The notes under the pieces are model-generated. The model worked only from the letters and a program-made list of their open reading frames with translations, was not told the origin of the DNA and did no database searches. 64,000 nt of DNA from assembly GCF_900116175.1 (NCBI RefSeq), contig NZ_FPCH01000003.1:496001-560000 (forward strand), read 5' to 3'. Positions 53,644-61,420 of the stretch are shown here, piece after piece (positions within the stretch are counted from its first letter, which is position 1; each line of letters begins with the position of its first letter). Source of the stretch: Hyphomicrobium facile. GTDB lineage: Bacteria > Pseudomonadota > Alphaproteobacteria > Rhizobiales > Hyphomicrobiaceae. The translations under genes were made by a program, and so were the position numbers.

Positions 53644-54287
53644 CCATTCGTATCGTCGTTGCCGGCACCGGAACGGATATCGGCAAAACCATTTTCGCCG
53701 CCGCACTCACGGAAGCGCTCGACGGATATTATTGGAAGCCCGTGCAGGCGGGCCTTGCAGGCGATACCGATGCCGAGACCGTCAATCGGCTGACGACCTT
53801 GGCGGAATCTCGCATTCTTCCCGAGAGATACCGGCTGAATACGCCGGCCTCGCCGCATTTTGCAGCCGAGATCGACGGCGTCGAGATCGATTCCAAGAAG
53901 CTTTCGCCGTTCGGGCTGCCGACGCCCCTGGTCATCGAGACGGCTGGCGGCCTCATGGTGCCGCTGACACGGCGCTTGTTACAGATCGACCTGTTGGCGC
54001 AATGGAGACTGCCTGTCATCCTCTGCGCCTCAACGCAGCTTGGAACGATCAATCACTCGCTGCTCTCCATCGAAGCCCTGAAACGCCGCGCCATTCCAAT
54101 TCTCGGCGTCGCTTTCATCGGCAACGAAAATCCCGATAGCGAGCGCACGATCGTGACGTTCGGGGCCGTGAGGCGACTCGGCCGTCTACCGCGCATCGAC
54201 AATCTCAATGCGGACACTCTGCAGGCGGCATTCGCCGAGAATTTCGCGGTTGCGGACGTTCTCGATATCGGGGCCGTCGGCCCATGA
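53640..54287 (+). CDS. bioD: Dethiobiotin synthetase
   Basis: 215 residues. The P-loop is GTGTDIGKT, followed by YWKPVQAG and the ETAGGLMVPL segment typical of BioD. It closes the ureido ring of dethiobiotin with CO2 and ATP. Four-base overlaps (ATGA) with bioF upstream and bioA downstream show coupled translation. Confidence 0.95.
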   Translation: MTIRIVVAGTGTDIGKTIFAAALTEALDGYYWKPVQAGLAGDTDAETVNRLTTLAESRILPERYRLNTPASPHFAAEIDGVEIDSKKLSPFGLPTPLVIETAGGLMVPLTRRLLQIDLLAQWRLPVILCASTQLGTINHSLLSIEALKRRAIPILGVAFIGNENPDSERTIVTFGAVRRLGRLPRIDNLNADTLQAAFAENFAVADVLDIGAVGP

Positions 54288-55543
54288 CGTCCTCAGCCAT
54301 CTGGCATCCGTTCACGCAGCACGCGCTCGAACCATCCATGACCCGCATTTCCCGGGCCGAAGGTGCGTGGCTCGAAACCCCGGAGGGGAAGCGCATATTC
54401 GACGGCGTCTCTTCGTGGTGGGTGATAACGCACGGGCATCGGCATCCGAAGATCATCGAAGCCATTCGCGCGCAAGCCGAGCTGCTCGACCAGGTCATCT
54501 TCGCCGGCTTCACGCACGAGCCTGCGGAAGCCGTTGCGGCTGGTCTGTTGAAGATCGCGCCGCCAGGTTTGCGCCACGTGTTCTTTTCCGACAGCGGTTC
54601 AACGTCCGTCGAAGTCGCTCTCAAAATGGCGCTCGGATATTGGAAGAATACGGGCCGGCGCCGCACGCGCATTCTCGCGTTGGAAGATGCCTATCATGGC
54701 GACACCATCGGCACGATGTCGGCCGGGGCTCGCGGTGTTTTCAACGCGGCTTACGAGCCGCTGCTGTTTGAAGTCGGCCGCATTCCGCTTCCCAAGCCGC
54801 ACCATGCGCAGCCGACGTTCGATGCACTCGAAATCGCGTGCCGGAAAGGGGACGTCGCCGCGTTCATTTGCGAGCCGCTGATCCTCGGCGCGGGCGGCAT
54901 GCTGATGTACGACGCGGACGCCCTCAAAGAGATGCACCGGATCTGCAAGGCGCACGACGTGCTCTTCATTGCAGATGAGGTGATGACCGGTTTCGGCAGA
55001 ACGGGAACCGTGTTTGCGTGCGAGCAAGCGGGAATATCGCCCGATATCCTCTGCATCGCCAAGGGAATTACCGGCGGGTCGATACCGCTCGCGGTTACGA
55101 TGTGCAGTGCGCCCATTTACGACGCTCATCTCTCGAAGGACCGTTCGCGGACGTTCTTTCACTCAAGCTCTTACACGGCCAATCCGATTGCTTGCGCCGC
55201 GGCGGCTGCCAATCTCGAGGTGTGGCGTCGCGAGCCGGTCATCGAGCGGATTTTGACGCTGACGGCGAACCAGGCCCTGTGTCTCAAAGACTTGGAAGCC
55301 GACCCGCGCTTCTCGAACCTTCGGCAGCTTGGTACAATCACGGCCTTCGAGCTTGCCAATGCTCAACAAGGCTATCTTGCCGACATTACGCTCGCGCTGC
55401 GGGCGCGCCTTCTCGAACGCGGCGTGCTTCTTCGACCATTGGGATCGACCGTTTACGTGATGCCGCCCTATTGCACGACCAAGGATGAACTCAAGTTCGT
55501 CTATCGCAGTCTCGTCGATACCGTCGATGAGGTGCTGTCGTGA
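54284..55543 (+). CDS. bioA: Adenosylmethionine-8-amino-7-oxononanoate aminotransferase
   Basis: 419 residues. It is a class III aminotransferase: SSWWVITHGHRHP, FSDSGSTSVEVALKMA, DEVMTGFGRTG, and the PLP Lys in CIAKGITGGSIPLA. The FFHSSSYTANPIACAAA segment is typical of BioA. It uses S-adenosylmethionine as amino donor to form 7,8-diaminononanoate. It overlaps bioD and bioZ by four bases each. Confidence 0.95.
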   Translation: MTSSAIWHPFTQHALEPSMTRISRAEGAWLETPEGKRIFDGVSSWWVITHGHRHPKIIEAIRAQAELLDQVIFAGFTHEPAEAVAAGLLKIAPPGLRHVFFSDSGSTSVEVALKMALGYWKNTGRRRTRILALEDAYHGDTIGTMSAGARGVFNAAYEPLLFEVGRIPLPKPHHAQPTFDALEIACRKGDVAAFICEPLILGAGGMLMYDADALKEMHRICKAHDVLFIADEVMTGFGRTGTVFACEQAGISPDILCIAKGITGGSIPLAVTMCSAPIYDAHLSKDRSRTFFHSSSYTANPIACAAAAANLEVWRREPVIERILTLTANQALCLKDLEADPRFSNLRQLGTITAFELANAQQGYLADITLALRARLLERGVLLRPLGSTVYVMPPYCTTKDELKFVYRSLVDTVDEVLS

Positions 55544-56520
55544 CGGGCGTGGAAATCATCAGCTATGGCCATTACGCGCCGGAGCGCATCGTATCCAATC
55601 GGGAAATCGAGGCGCGCCTCGGTCTTGAGGCCGGCTGGATCAAGCGGCGTACCGGCATCGAGGAACGCCGATATGCGGCGGACGGCGAAGCGCTTTCGGA
55701 TATTGCGGTGAAGGCCGGCGACATGGCGCTCGCCCGAACGGGGTTTTCACGCGGCGACGTCGGGCTGCTCTTACTCGCGACTTCGACGCCGGATCATTTA
55801 CTGCCTCCGTCATCACCGCTCGTCGCGCATCGTCTCGGATTGGCGAACGCCGGTGCGATCGACATGGCGGGCGCTTGCGCAGGTTTCATCTATGCGCTGA
55901 CGCTGGCCGACTGTTTCGTGCGCACGCAGGGAACGCCGGTTCTCGTCATCGCAGCCAACATTCTCTCTCGCCGTATCAACGAAGCGGATCGCGCAAGCTG
56001 CGTGCTCTTCGCGGACGCAGCAGGAGCCGTCTTGCTGGCGCCGTCCGCGCGGGCGGAGGCCGGCATTCAAGGCGCGCATCTGGCAGCCAAGGGCGAGCAC
56101 TACGATCTGATCACGATACCGGGCGGCGGCAGCCGGAAGCCCTTTTCAAAAATCCGCGATCCACAAGACGTGCTGATGGTGATGAACGACGGTAAAGCCG
56201 TCTACGCGGCGGCCGTCGATATGATGACGGAGTGCGCGGAAAAGGCGTTGGCAAAGGCCGGGATGTCCACTGCGGAAGTCGATCATCTCATCCCGCATCA
56301 GGCCAATGAGCGGATGATGAATACCTTGGCGCACCAGCTTCACGTTCCGCCCGAGCGTCTCAGATCTACGATCGAGAATTTCGGTAACAGCTCGGCTGCG
56401 ACGATCCCGTTCACGTTGTCGGCCACAGCGGCCGATCGGCCGTACGCGGCGGGCGAGACCATACTCATGACCGCGGCGGGCGCCGGATTAACCGGCGGCG
56501 CCGCAGTCTTCAGATTGTAA
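55540..56520 (+). CDS. bioZ: BioZ-type 3-oxoacyl-ACP synthase III (pimelate precursor synthesis)
   Basis: 326 residues from a GTG at 55540 overlapping the bioA stop. It is a KAS III (FabH-like) fold with catalytic Cys in DMAGACAGFIYA, His in LIPHQANERMM and Asn in ENFGNSSAATIPF. In Agrobacterium and relatives, BioZ condenses glutaryl-CoA with malonyl-ACP to start pimeloyl-ACP synthesis. Its place as the last gene of bioBFDAZ supports this role over general FabH. Convergent with yceI. Confidence 0.93.
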   Translation: MTGVEIISYGHYAPERIVSNREIEARLGLEAGWIKRRTGIEERRYAADGEALSDIAVKAGDMALARTGFSRGDVGLLLLATSTPDHLLPPSSPLVAHRLGLANAGAIDMAGACAGFIYALTLADCFVRTQGTPVLVIAANILSRRINEADRASCVLFADAAGAVLLAPSARAEAGIQGAHLAAKGEHYDLITIPGGGSRKPFSKIRDPQDVLMVMNDGKAVYAAAVDMMTECAEKALAKAGMSTAEVDHLIPHQANERMMNTLAHQLHVPPERLRSTIENFGNSSAATIPFTLSATAADRPYAAGETILMTAAGAGLTGGAAVFRL

Positions 56521-56547
56521 TTTCACGCCGGCCGTTACTCGCAGCCG

Positions 56548-57126
56548 TTATTGGCGGATGCCCTCGACGTTGAGCATGAGTTCTACGGTCTTCGATGCGG
56601 GGCCGAGATCGCGGTTGATGCCGAAATCGGCGAGCGTCAACTCCGTCGTGCCCGTGAAGCCATCGCGGTAGCCGCCCCAGGGATCCTTGCCGCCGCCGAG
56701 GCGCTCAGCATCGATCGTGATTTCTTTCGTCACGCCGTGTAGCGTGAGATTGCCGGTGATCTTTGCCTTGTCGGGCCCGGACGCCTTGACGCTCGTGCTC
56801 TCGAATGTCGCCGTCGGGAACTTGTCGGTATCAAGCAGATCGGCGGCGCGCAGATGCTTGTCGCGTTCGGCGTGATTTGTATCGATGCTCGTCGTATCGA
56901 TTTCGACCTTCACTTTCGAAGCGTCGGGGTTCTTGTCGTCGAAGGTAAAGTTGCCGGAGAACTTATCGAAGCGGCCGGTCAGCCAGCTGAAGCCAAGATG
57001 CTTGATGCGGAAGGTGATCGACGCGTGGGCGTTCTTGGTGTCGATGACGTAGTCGGCTGCCGACGCGGGGAGCGCGAGCAGCGAAACGGTCATCGATGCC
57101 GCAAGAGCCGCTAATCTGAAGTTCAT
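56548..57126 (-). CDS. YceI-family periplasmic protein
   Basis: 192 residues. A signal peptide ([14 protein letters not shown]) precedes the YceI lipocalin-like barrel: [60 protein letters not shown] and [10 protein letters not shown]. The fold binds isoprenoid-type lipids. It overlaps the upstream cytochrome b561 gene by four bases, so a lipid-quinone redox link is plausible. Confidence 0.93.
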   Translation of the reverse strand: MNFRLAALAASMTVSLLALPASAADYVIDTKNAHASITFRIKHLGFSWLTGRFDKFSGNFTFDDKNPDASKVKVEIDTTSIDTNHAERDKHLRAADLLDTDKFPTATFESTSVKASGPDKAKITGNLTLHGVTKEITIDAERLGGGKDPWGGYRDGFTGTTELTLADFGINRDLGPASKTVELMLNVEGIRQ

Positions 57127-57707
57127 TGACGATTTTCCTTTTCTTGGACGAGTGATTCAATTGGCGGGGGCCCCGACCACATGCGCGTCAGGACCGGGCT
57201 CTTGTCGAGATAATGATGCTTCAAAGCGGCGCCTGCATGAACGACGGCGAGTGCGATCGTCGCGTAGCTCAGAATTCTGTGAACGTAGCCGGCGCGGCTT
57301 TCGAGCCCGTGCATTTGGAAGATCGACGGGACTGAAAACCATCCGAAGACGCTGATCGGCTCGCCGCCCGCTGTCGATATCAGATAGCCACTCGCCATCA
57401 GAGCGAACAGCAGAACATAAAATCCCCAATGGACGGCGTTCGAGGCCTTTTGCTCAAGAGGTGATAGCTCGCGGTCGGACGGCTTGACGTTCGCCGCTCG
57501 CCAGATCCAGCGAACGAGGAGCGCAAATAGCAGGAGCATGCCGACGCTGCGATGAACGTCGGGCGCGGAATTGTAATACGGGCTGTAGTAGTCGAGGCGT
57601 ACCATCCATAGGCCAAGTGCGAACATGGCGATGATCGCGATCGCCATGAGCCAATGGAAGAGACGCGAGACGACCCCGTAGCCCTCCGTTGTATCGCGAA
57701 TAAGCAT
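57123..57707 (-). CDS. Cytochrome b561
   Basis: 194 residues. There are four membrane helices with the family histidines: [16 protein letters not shown], and [26 protein letters not shown]. It is a diheme quinol-reactive cytochrome b of the bacterial b561 type. The gene precedes yceI with an ATGA overlap. The YceI/b561 pair is widespread in proteobacteria, but its electron donor and acceptor are not established. Confidence 0.93.
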   Translation of the reverse strand: MLIRDTTEGYGVVSRLFHWLMAIAIIAMFALGLWMVRLDYYSPYYNSAPDVHRSVGMLLLFALLVRWIWRAANVKPSDRELSPLEQKASNAVHWGFYVLLFALMASGYLISTAGGEPISVFGWFSVPSIFQMHGLESRAGYVHRILSYATIALAVVHAGAALKHHYLDKSPVLTRMWSGPPPIESLVQEKENRQ

Positions 57708-57823
57708 CGTAGCACCAAGCTTGCGCGAAGGCGCAACGCCTCTCGGCGCCCCCTGATGCGAAAGAAATGCGACCGGTGTGCGGCTCCTTCAAGAGGGCAC
57801 AAAAAGGTAACTACTCGCGACGT

Positions 57824-58729
57824 TTAGCGGCCGCTCAGCGCGTCGGCGGGCGCGCCTGCAATCATATTGACGTCAACGCCGACGCTGACGGAATGCTCAC
57901 CGCCGCCGCGGAGCACACCGCTGATCGGGCTCACGTCATCGTAGTCGCGGCCGTATGCGACGGTCACGTGTTCGTCACGAACGATGATGCCATTGGTCGG
58001 ATCGAAATCCACCCAGCCGTATTCCGGCGACCAGACCGAAATCCAGGCGTGCGTCGCGTCCGCGCCTTGCAGCTTCGGACGTCCCGGCGGCGGCCTCGTG
58101 TGGAGATAACCGCTGACGTAACGGGCGGGAATGCGAAGCGCACGAAAGCACGCCAAGGCAGCGTGCGCGAAATCCTGGCAGACGCCGCGCTTCGTCTGGA
58201 AGACTTGCGTCAACGGGGTCGAGACATCGGTTGCGTGCGGATCAAATGTGAAATCGTTGTACATCCGCATGACGAAACCCATCGCCGCATCGAGGACAGG
58301 CCGTCCCGGCGCGAACGACGGCGCGGCATAGTCGGCGAACTCGAGCGTCGGCAGCGTGATGCGCGAGGCGCAGCGGTACATCAGAACTTGGACATCGCGC
58401 TCGCCGCCGGCTTTCAGCAGGCAATCATCGAGCTGATCCCACGGCGTCGTTGACGCGAGATCAACGGGCGGCGGCGTCCGCTTCTCGACCGTGCTCCGCG
58501 CCAGCAGCACAAGCTCTTTGTGCTGCGACTCCATATCGAGAATGATGTCGATGTTTCCGAATGCGTCGATCCCGTCCTGCCGCGACGTCGGCACCGGCTC
58601 AACGGTCAGGCTGTGATGGCGGACGGTCTGCCCTGGCAGCGAGCGCGGCGTCATGTGCACGATATGCAGAGACTGCACGACCATCGAGCGATAGCGGTAA
58701 TGCGTCTTGTGCGTAATATCGAAGATCAT
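57824..58729 (-). CDS. Transglutaminase-like cysteine protease
   Basis: 301 residues. A beta-rich N-terminal domain (ITHKTHYRYRSMVVQSLHIVHMTPR) precedes the transglutaminase core with catalytic Cys in RGVCQDFAHA, His in DATHAWISVW and Asp in VDFDPTNG. No signal peptide is seen, so it should be cytoplasmic. It overlaps the upstream ATP-grasp/alpha-E gene by four bases. The group is predicted to cleave or form amide bonds in peptides made by the linked ATP-grasp enzyme. Confidence 0.9.
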   Translation of the reverse strand: MIFDITHKTHYRYRSMVVQSLHIVHMTPRSLPGQTVRHHSLTVEPVPTSRQDGIDAFGNIDIILDMESQHKELVLLARSTVEKRTPPPVDLASTTPWDQLDDCLLKAGGERDVQVLMYRCASRITLPTLEFADYAAPSFAPGRPVLDAAMGFVMRMYNDFTFDPHATDVSTPLTQVFQTKRGVCQDFAHAALACFRALRIPARYVSGYLHTRPPPGRPKLQGADATHAWISVWSPEYGWVDFDPTNGIIVRDEHVTVAYGRDYDDVSPISGVLRGGGEHSVSVGVDVNMIAGAPADALSGR

Positions 58730-61293
58730 AGCGAGGGCTCTACCCTCGTGTGGGTCCGATGGGGCGCTTCGTCCATGACGTTGAAGTAGTGCCTCGTTAT
58801 TTCGTTAGAAAGCTCGGGCAGCATTTCCAGCTGATCGAGCAGGAGGCGTTCGAGCATTGCGCCGCTCTCTTCCTTCGCCATCGCCTCGACGTCGGCCATG
58901 CGGATGGAAGTCAGCAGCGCGAGGATGAGCCGGCGATCTTCCGGCAATCCCGTGCCCTTGTACGTATCCGGAAGCCCTTCCAAATGCCGGGCGATTGCCG
59001 AGAGCTGATAGGCAAGGCTTCGCGGGTTTGCTTCGTCGAGCAGAAGAAGGTCGAGCACCAGCGCCAGCATCGGGTCGAGCCTGTAGCGCGAGCGATAGGT
59101 AATGAAGCTGTCGGCGAGTTCGAGCAAAAGCAACAAGCTGCTCTGCGTCTCTTCCGGATCCGGCAACGGAATGAACAGCGTGACGATCGCCTCGCTGAGA
59201 TTTTGCGCTCTCTCTATGCGCCGCCCCATGTCGAGAAACGCCCAGCCCGAATTCCGCGTCATGTTCTCGTGCATGAAGCCGTTGAAGGCGGCGATCGCCG
59301 CGAGACCTTCATCCAAGACATCGAGGACTTCGAGCGGTTGCGCGGAGTTCAACGCCTCTCTCCAGCGGTCGCCGGAGCGGAACTTGCTCAGCGTCTGCCA
59401 AGCTTCGAGCGACAGACGATCACGCACGAGATGGGCAACGCGATAGAGCCCATCGAGCGTGCGCTCCAGAGTGCGCGAGCCGATACCGCCTGTGATGAGG
59501 CTTTCACACAGTCGTTCGATTTCGGCATCGGGCGGCGCGTCACGAGAGCCGGTGACGAGCCCCAGATCCTTGCCGAGAAGAACTTCGAGGCATTTGCGCG
59601 CCGCGCGGCGGCCGGTAGCGGGCCCGTTATCTTCCTCGATCCGCCGAAGTGCGCCGCGCAGCACCCGCATGGTCCAGTCGGCGCGCTCGCTGTAGCGGCC
59701 AAGCCAGAACATGTCGTCGGCGACGCGGCTTTGAATGACGCGCTGCGAACGCTCGATGCGCGTCGTTGCCAGCGTCGGCCGCCAAAGGCTGATGTGCGGC
59801 GCGAGTTCGCTTTCCGACAGGACCCAGACGTCGCGCGTGCGGCCGTCAGGAGCGCTGAGCGCCACGGCGCGTTCGGGATCGATGCTCATTGCGAGCCCTC
59901 CCGGCATGACCTGATAGCCGCCGTCCGTTCTGCAAATGAAGAGGCGGACGGCGAAGGGCTTCGGCACGAGCCCGTCGCGACCAAGGATCGGCGCAGAGCT
60001 GAATTCGACTTTCTCTTCGGCGACGAGCGTTGCACCGTGAAGTGCGATTTCGCGCTTCATTTTCTCGCGCTCGGGGGCGGAAAGTCTGCGGGCTTCCCAG
60101 CCGAGCGCGGCCTGGCCCGGCCGCCCTGTGCCCTCCTGTGCCTTGCGGATGATGAACTTATCCGGCCGCGCGAAAAGTTCGCGGCGCGCGTCGGGATCGC
60201 CAAGCCAGCGGCGCGGCGCATCCGCGAGCTCGAGTTCCTCTCCCAGAACATGACGGGCAAGTTCCGGCAAATAAGGTCCGAGGCCGCGGTTTTGTGCGAG
60301 GGCCGATCCTATGGCGTTGACGACGATGCGCGGCGACCTGCGGCAGACGCGGAGGAGGCCGGAGGGGCCGATGAAGCCCGTCGGATCGAGTTCGAGCGGA
60401 TCGCTCGATTTGCCATCGATACAGCGCACGAGAAGGTCGATCTCTTTCAGGCCTTCGAGCGTCTTCAGATAGACTTGCTCGTTTCGCGTTTTGAGATCGT
60501 GGCCTTCAATGAGCAAATAGCCGAGGTAGCGCGCGAGATAGGCGTGCGAGAAATAGTCTTCGTGATGCGGGCCCGGAGTCATCAGCGCGATGCGCGCGTT
60601 TTCGCGGCCGCTGTGGAGCGTCAGCGTCGATTGCAGTTCCTGGAAATAGGGCGCCAAGCGGCGCGCGTTGCAATCTTTAAAGAGATCACCGGCAACGTGC
60701 GTGTGCACGACGCGGTTTGCCAAAGCAAAGCCGATGCCCGCCAGCGTCTCGGTGTGATTGTCGATGATGTGCCATTTGCCGTCTTCGCCGCGGGCGATGT
60801 CGGCAGCGTAAAACATCAAGCCGCCGGCATTCGGCAGGATGCCGTTAGCGGGTGCCAGATATGCGGCGTCGGAGAAAATCAGCTCGGCAGGCACAAGCCC
60901 TTCACGCAGAAGTTTCTGCTCGCCATAGACATCATTCAACAACGCATCGAAGAGCCTCGCACGCTGAATGAGCGCCGTTTCCAACCCTTGCCATTCGCTT
61001 GCCGAAATGACGACCGGCAAGAGGTCCAGCGTCCAGCGCTGCGGCGTCGTATGCGGGTCGGCGAAAATATCGTAGGCGATGCCCGTTTCACGGACGCGAG
61101 ATGCGAGGCGGCCACATCGCGCCTGCCGTTCGGTTTCGGGAAGCTCGGCCAATTCCTCGAGCAGCCGTCGCCAATGCGCGCGGACCGTTCCCGACGCATC
61201 CAGCAGCTCATCGAATCCCGTTATCTCCTTGCGCCGGTAGGCGTCCAAGAGAGCGGATATTGGCTGTTCTTGCATTGCCGCTGCTGTCGTCAT
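58726..61293 (-). CDS. Circularly permuted ATP-grasp protein fused to an alpha-E domain
   Basis: 855 residues from the ATG at 61293. Residues about 60-480 form the circularly permuted type 2 ATP-grasp domain (DUF404/407): TLDLLPVVISASEWQGLE, GGLMFYAADIARG, WHIIDNHTETLAGIGFALANR and LMTPGPHHEDYFSHAYLARYLGY. Residues about 520-845 form the helical alpha-E domain (DUF403): SRVADDMFWLGRYSERAD, DMGRRIERAQNL. In many bacteria these are two genes; here they are fused. A peptide-ligase (amide-forming) role is predicted from the ATP-grasp fold but not shown. The gene lies between the DUF2126 gene and the transglutaminase, all in one direction. Confidence 0.9.
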   Translation of the reverse strand: MTTAAAMQEQPISALLDAYRRKEITGFDELLDASGTVRAHWRRLLEELAELPETERQARCGRLASRVRETGIAYDIFADPHTTPQRWTLDLLPVVISASEWQGLETALIQRARLFDALLNDVYGEQKLLREGLVPAELIFSDAAYLAPANGILPNAGGLMFYAADIARGEDGKWHIIDNHTETLAGIGFALANRVVHTHVAGDLFKDCNARRLAPYFQELQSTLTLHSGRENARIALMTPGPHHEDYFSHAYLARYLGYLLIEGHDLKTRNEQVYLKTLEGLKEIDLLVRCIDGKSSDPLELDPTGFIGPSGLLRVCRRSPRIVVNAIGSALAQNRGLGPYLPELARHVLGEELELADAPRRWLGDPDARRELFARPDKFIIRKAQEGTGRPGQAALGWEARRLSAPEREKMKREIALHGATLVAEEKVEFSSAPILGRDGLVPKPFAVRLFICRTDGGYQVMPGGLAMSIDPERAVALSAPDGRTRDVWVLSESELAPHISLWRPTLATTRIERSQRVIQSRVADDMFWLGRYSERADWTMRVLRGALRRIEEDNGPATGRRAARKCLEVLLGKDLGLVTGSRDAPPDAEIERLCESLITGGIGSRTLERTLDGLYRVAHLVRDRLSLEAWQTLSKFRSGDRWREALNSAQPLEVLDVLDEGLAAIAAFNGFMHENMTRNSGWAFLDMGRRIERAQNLSEAIVTLFIPLPDPEETQSSLLLLLELADSFITYRSRYRLDPMLALVLDLLLLDEANPRSLAYQLSAIARHLEGLPDTYKGTGLPEDRRLILALLTSIRMADVEAMAKEESGAMLERLLLDQLEMLPELSNEITRHYFNVMDEAPHRTHTRVEPSL

Positions 61294-61420
61294 TCCGACC
61301 GGTCCACGCCGCGACGTCCTCCCCCAAATCAATCAGCGCACTATCGTGCGACGAGGCGCGGTCCGCAAGCGACGGTACCAGGCGAGGGGAAGCGATCGCC
61401 CTCAACGCACAGCTTGCCTT

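Noticed and set aside
55540-56520. General FabH of fatty-acid synthesis
   Set aside because: It is the last gene of the biotin operon, with a 4-bp overlap to bioA, which favours BioZ; residues separating the two could not be verified by eye.
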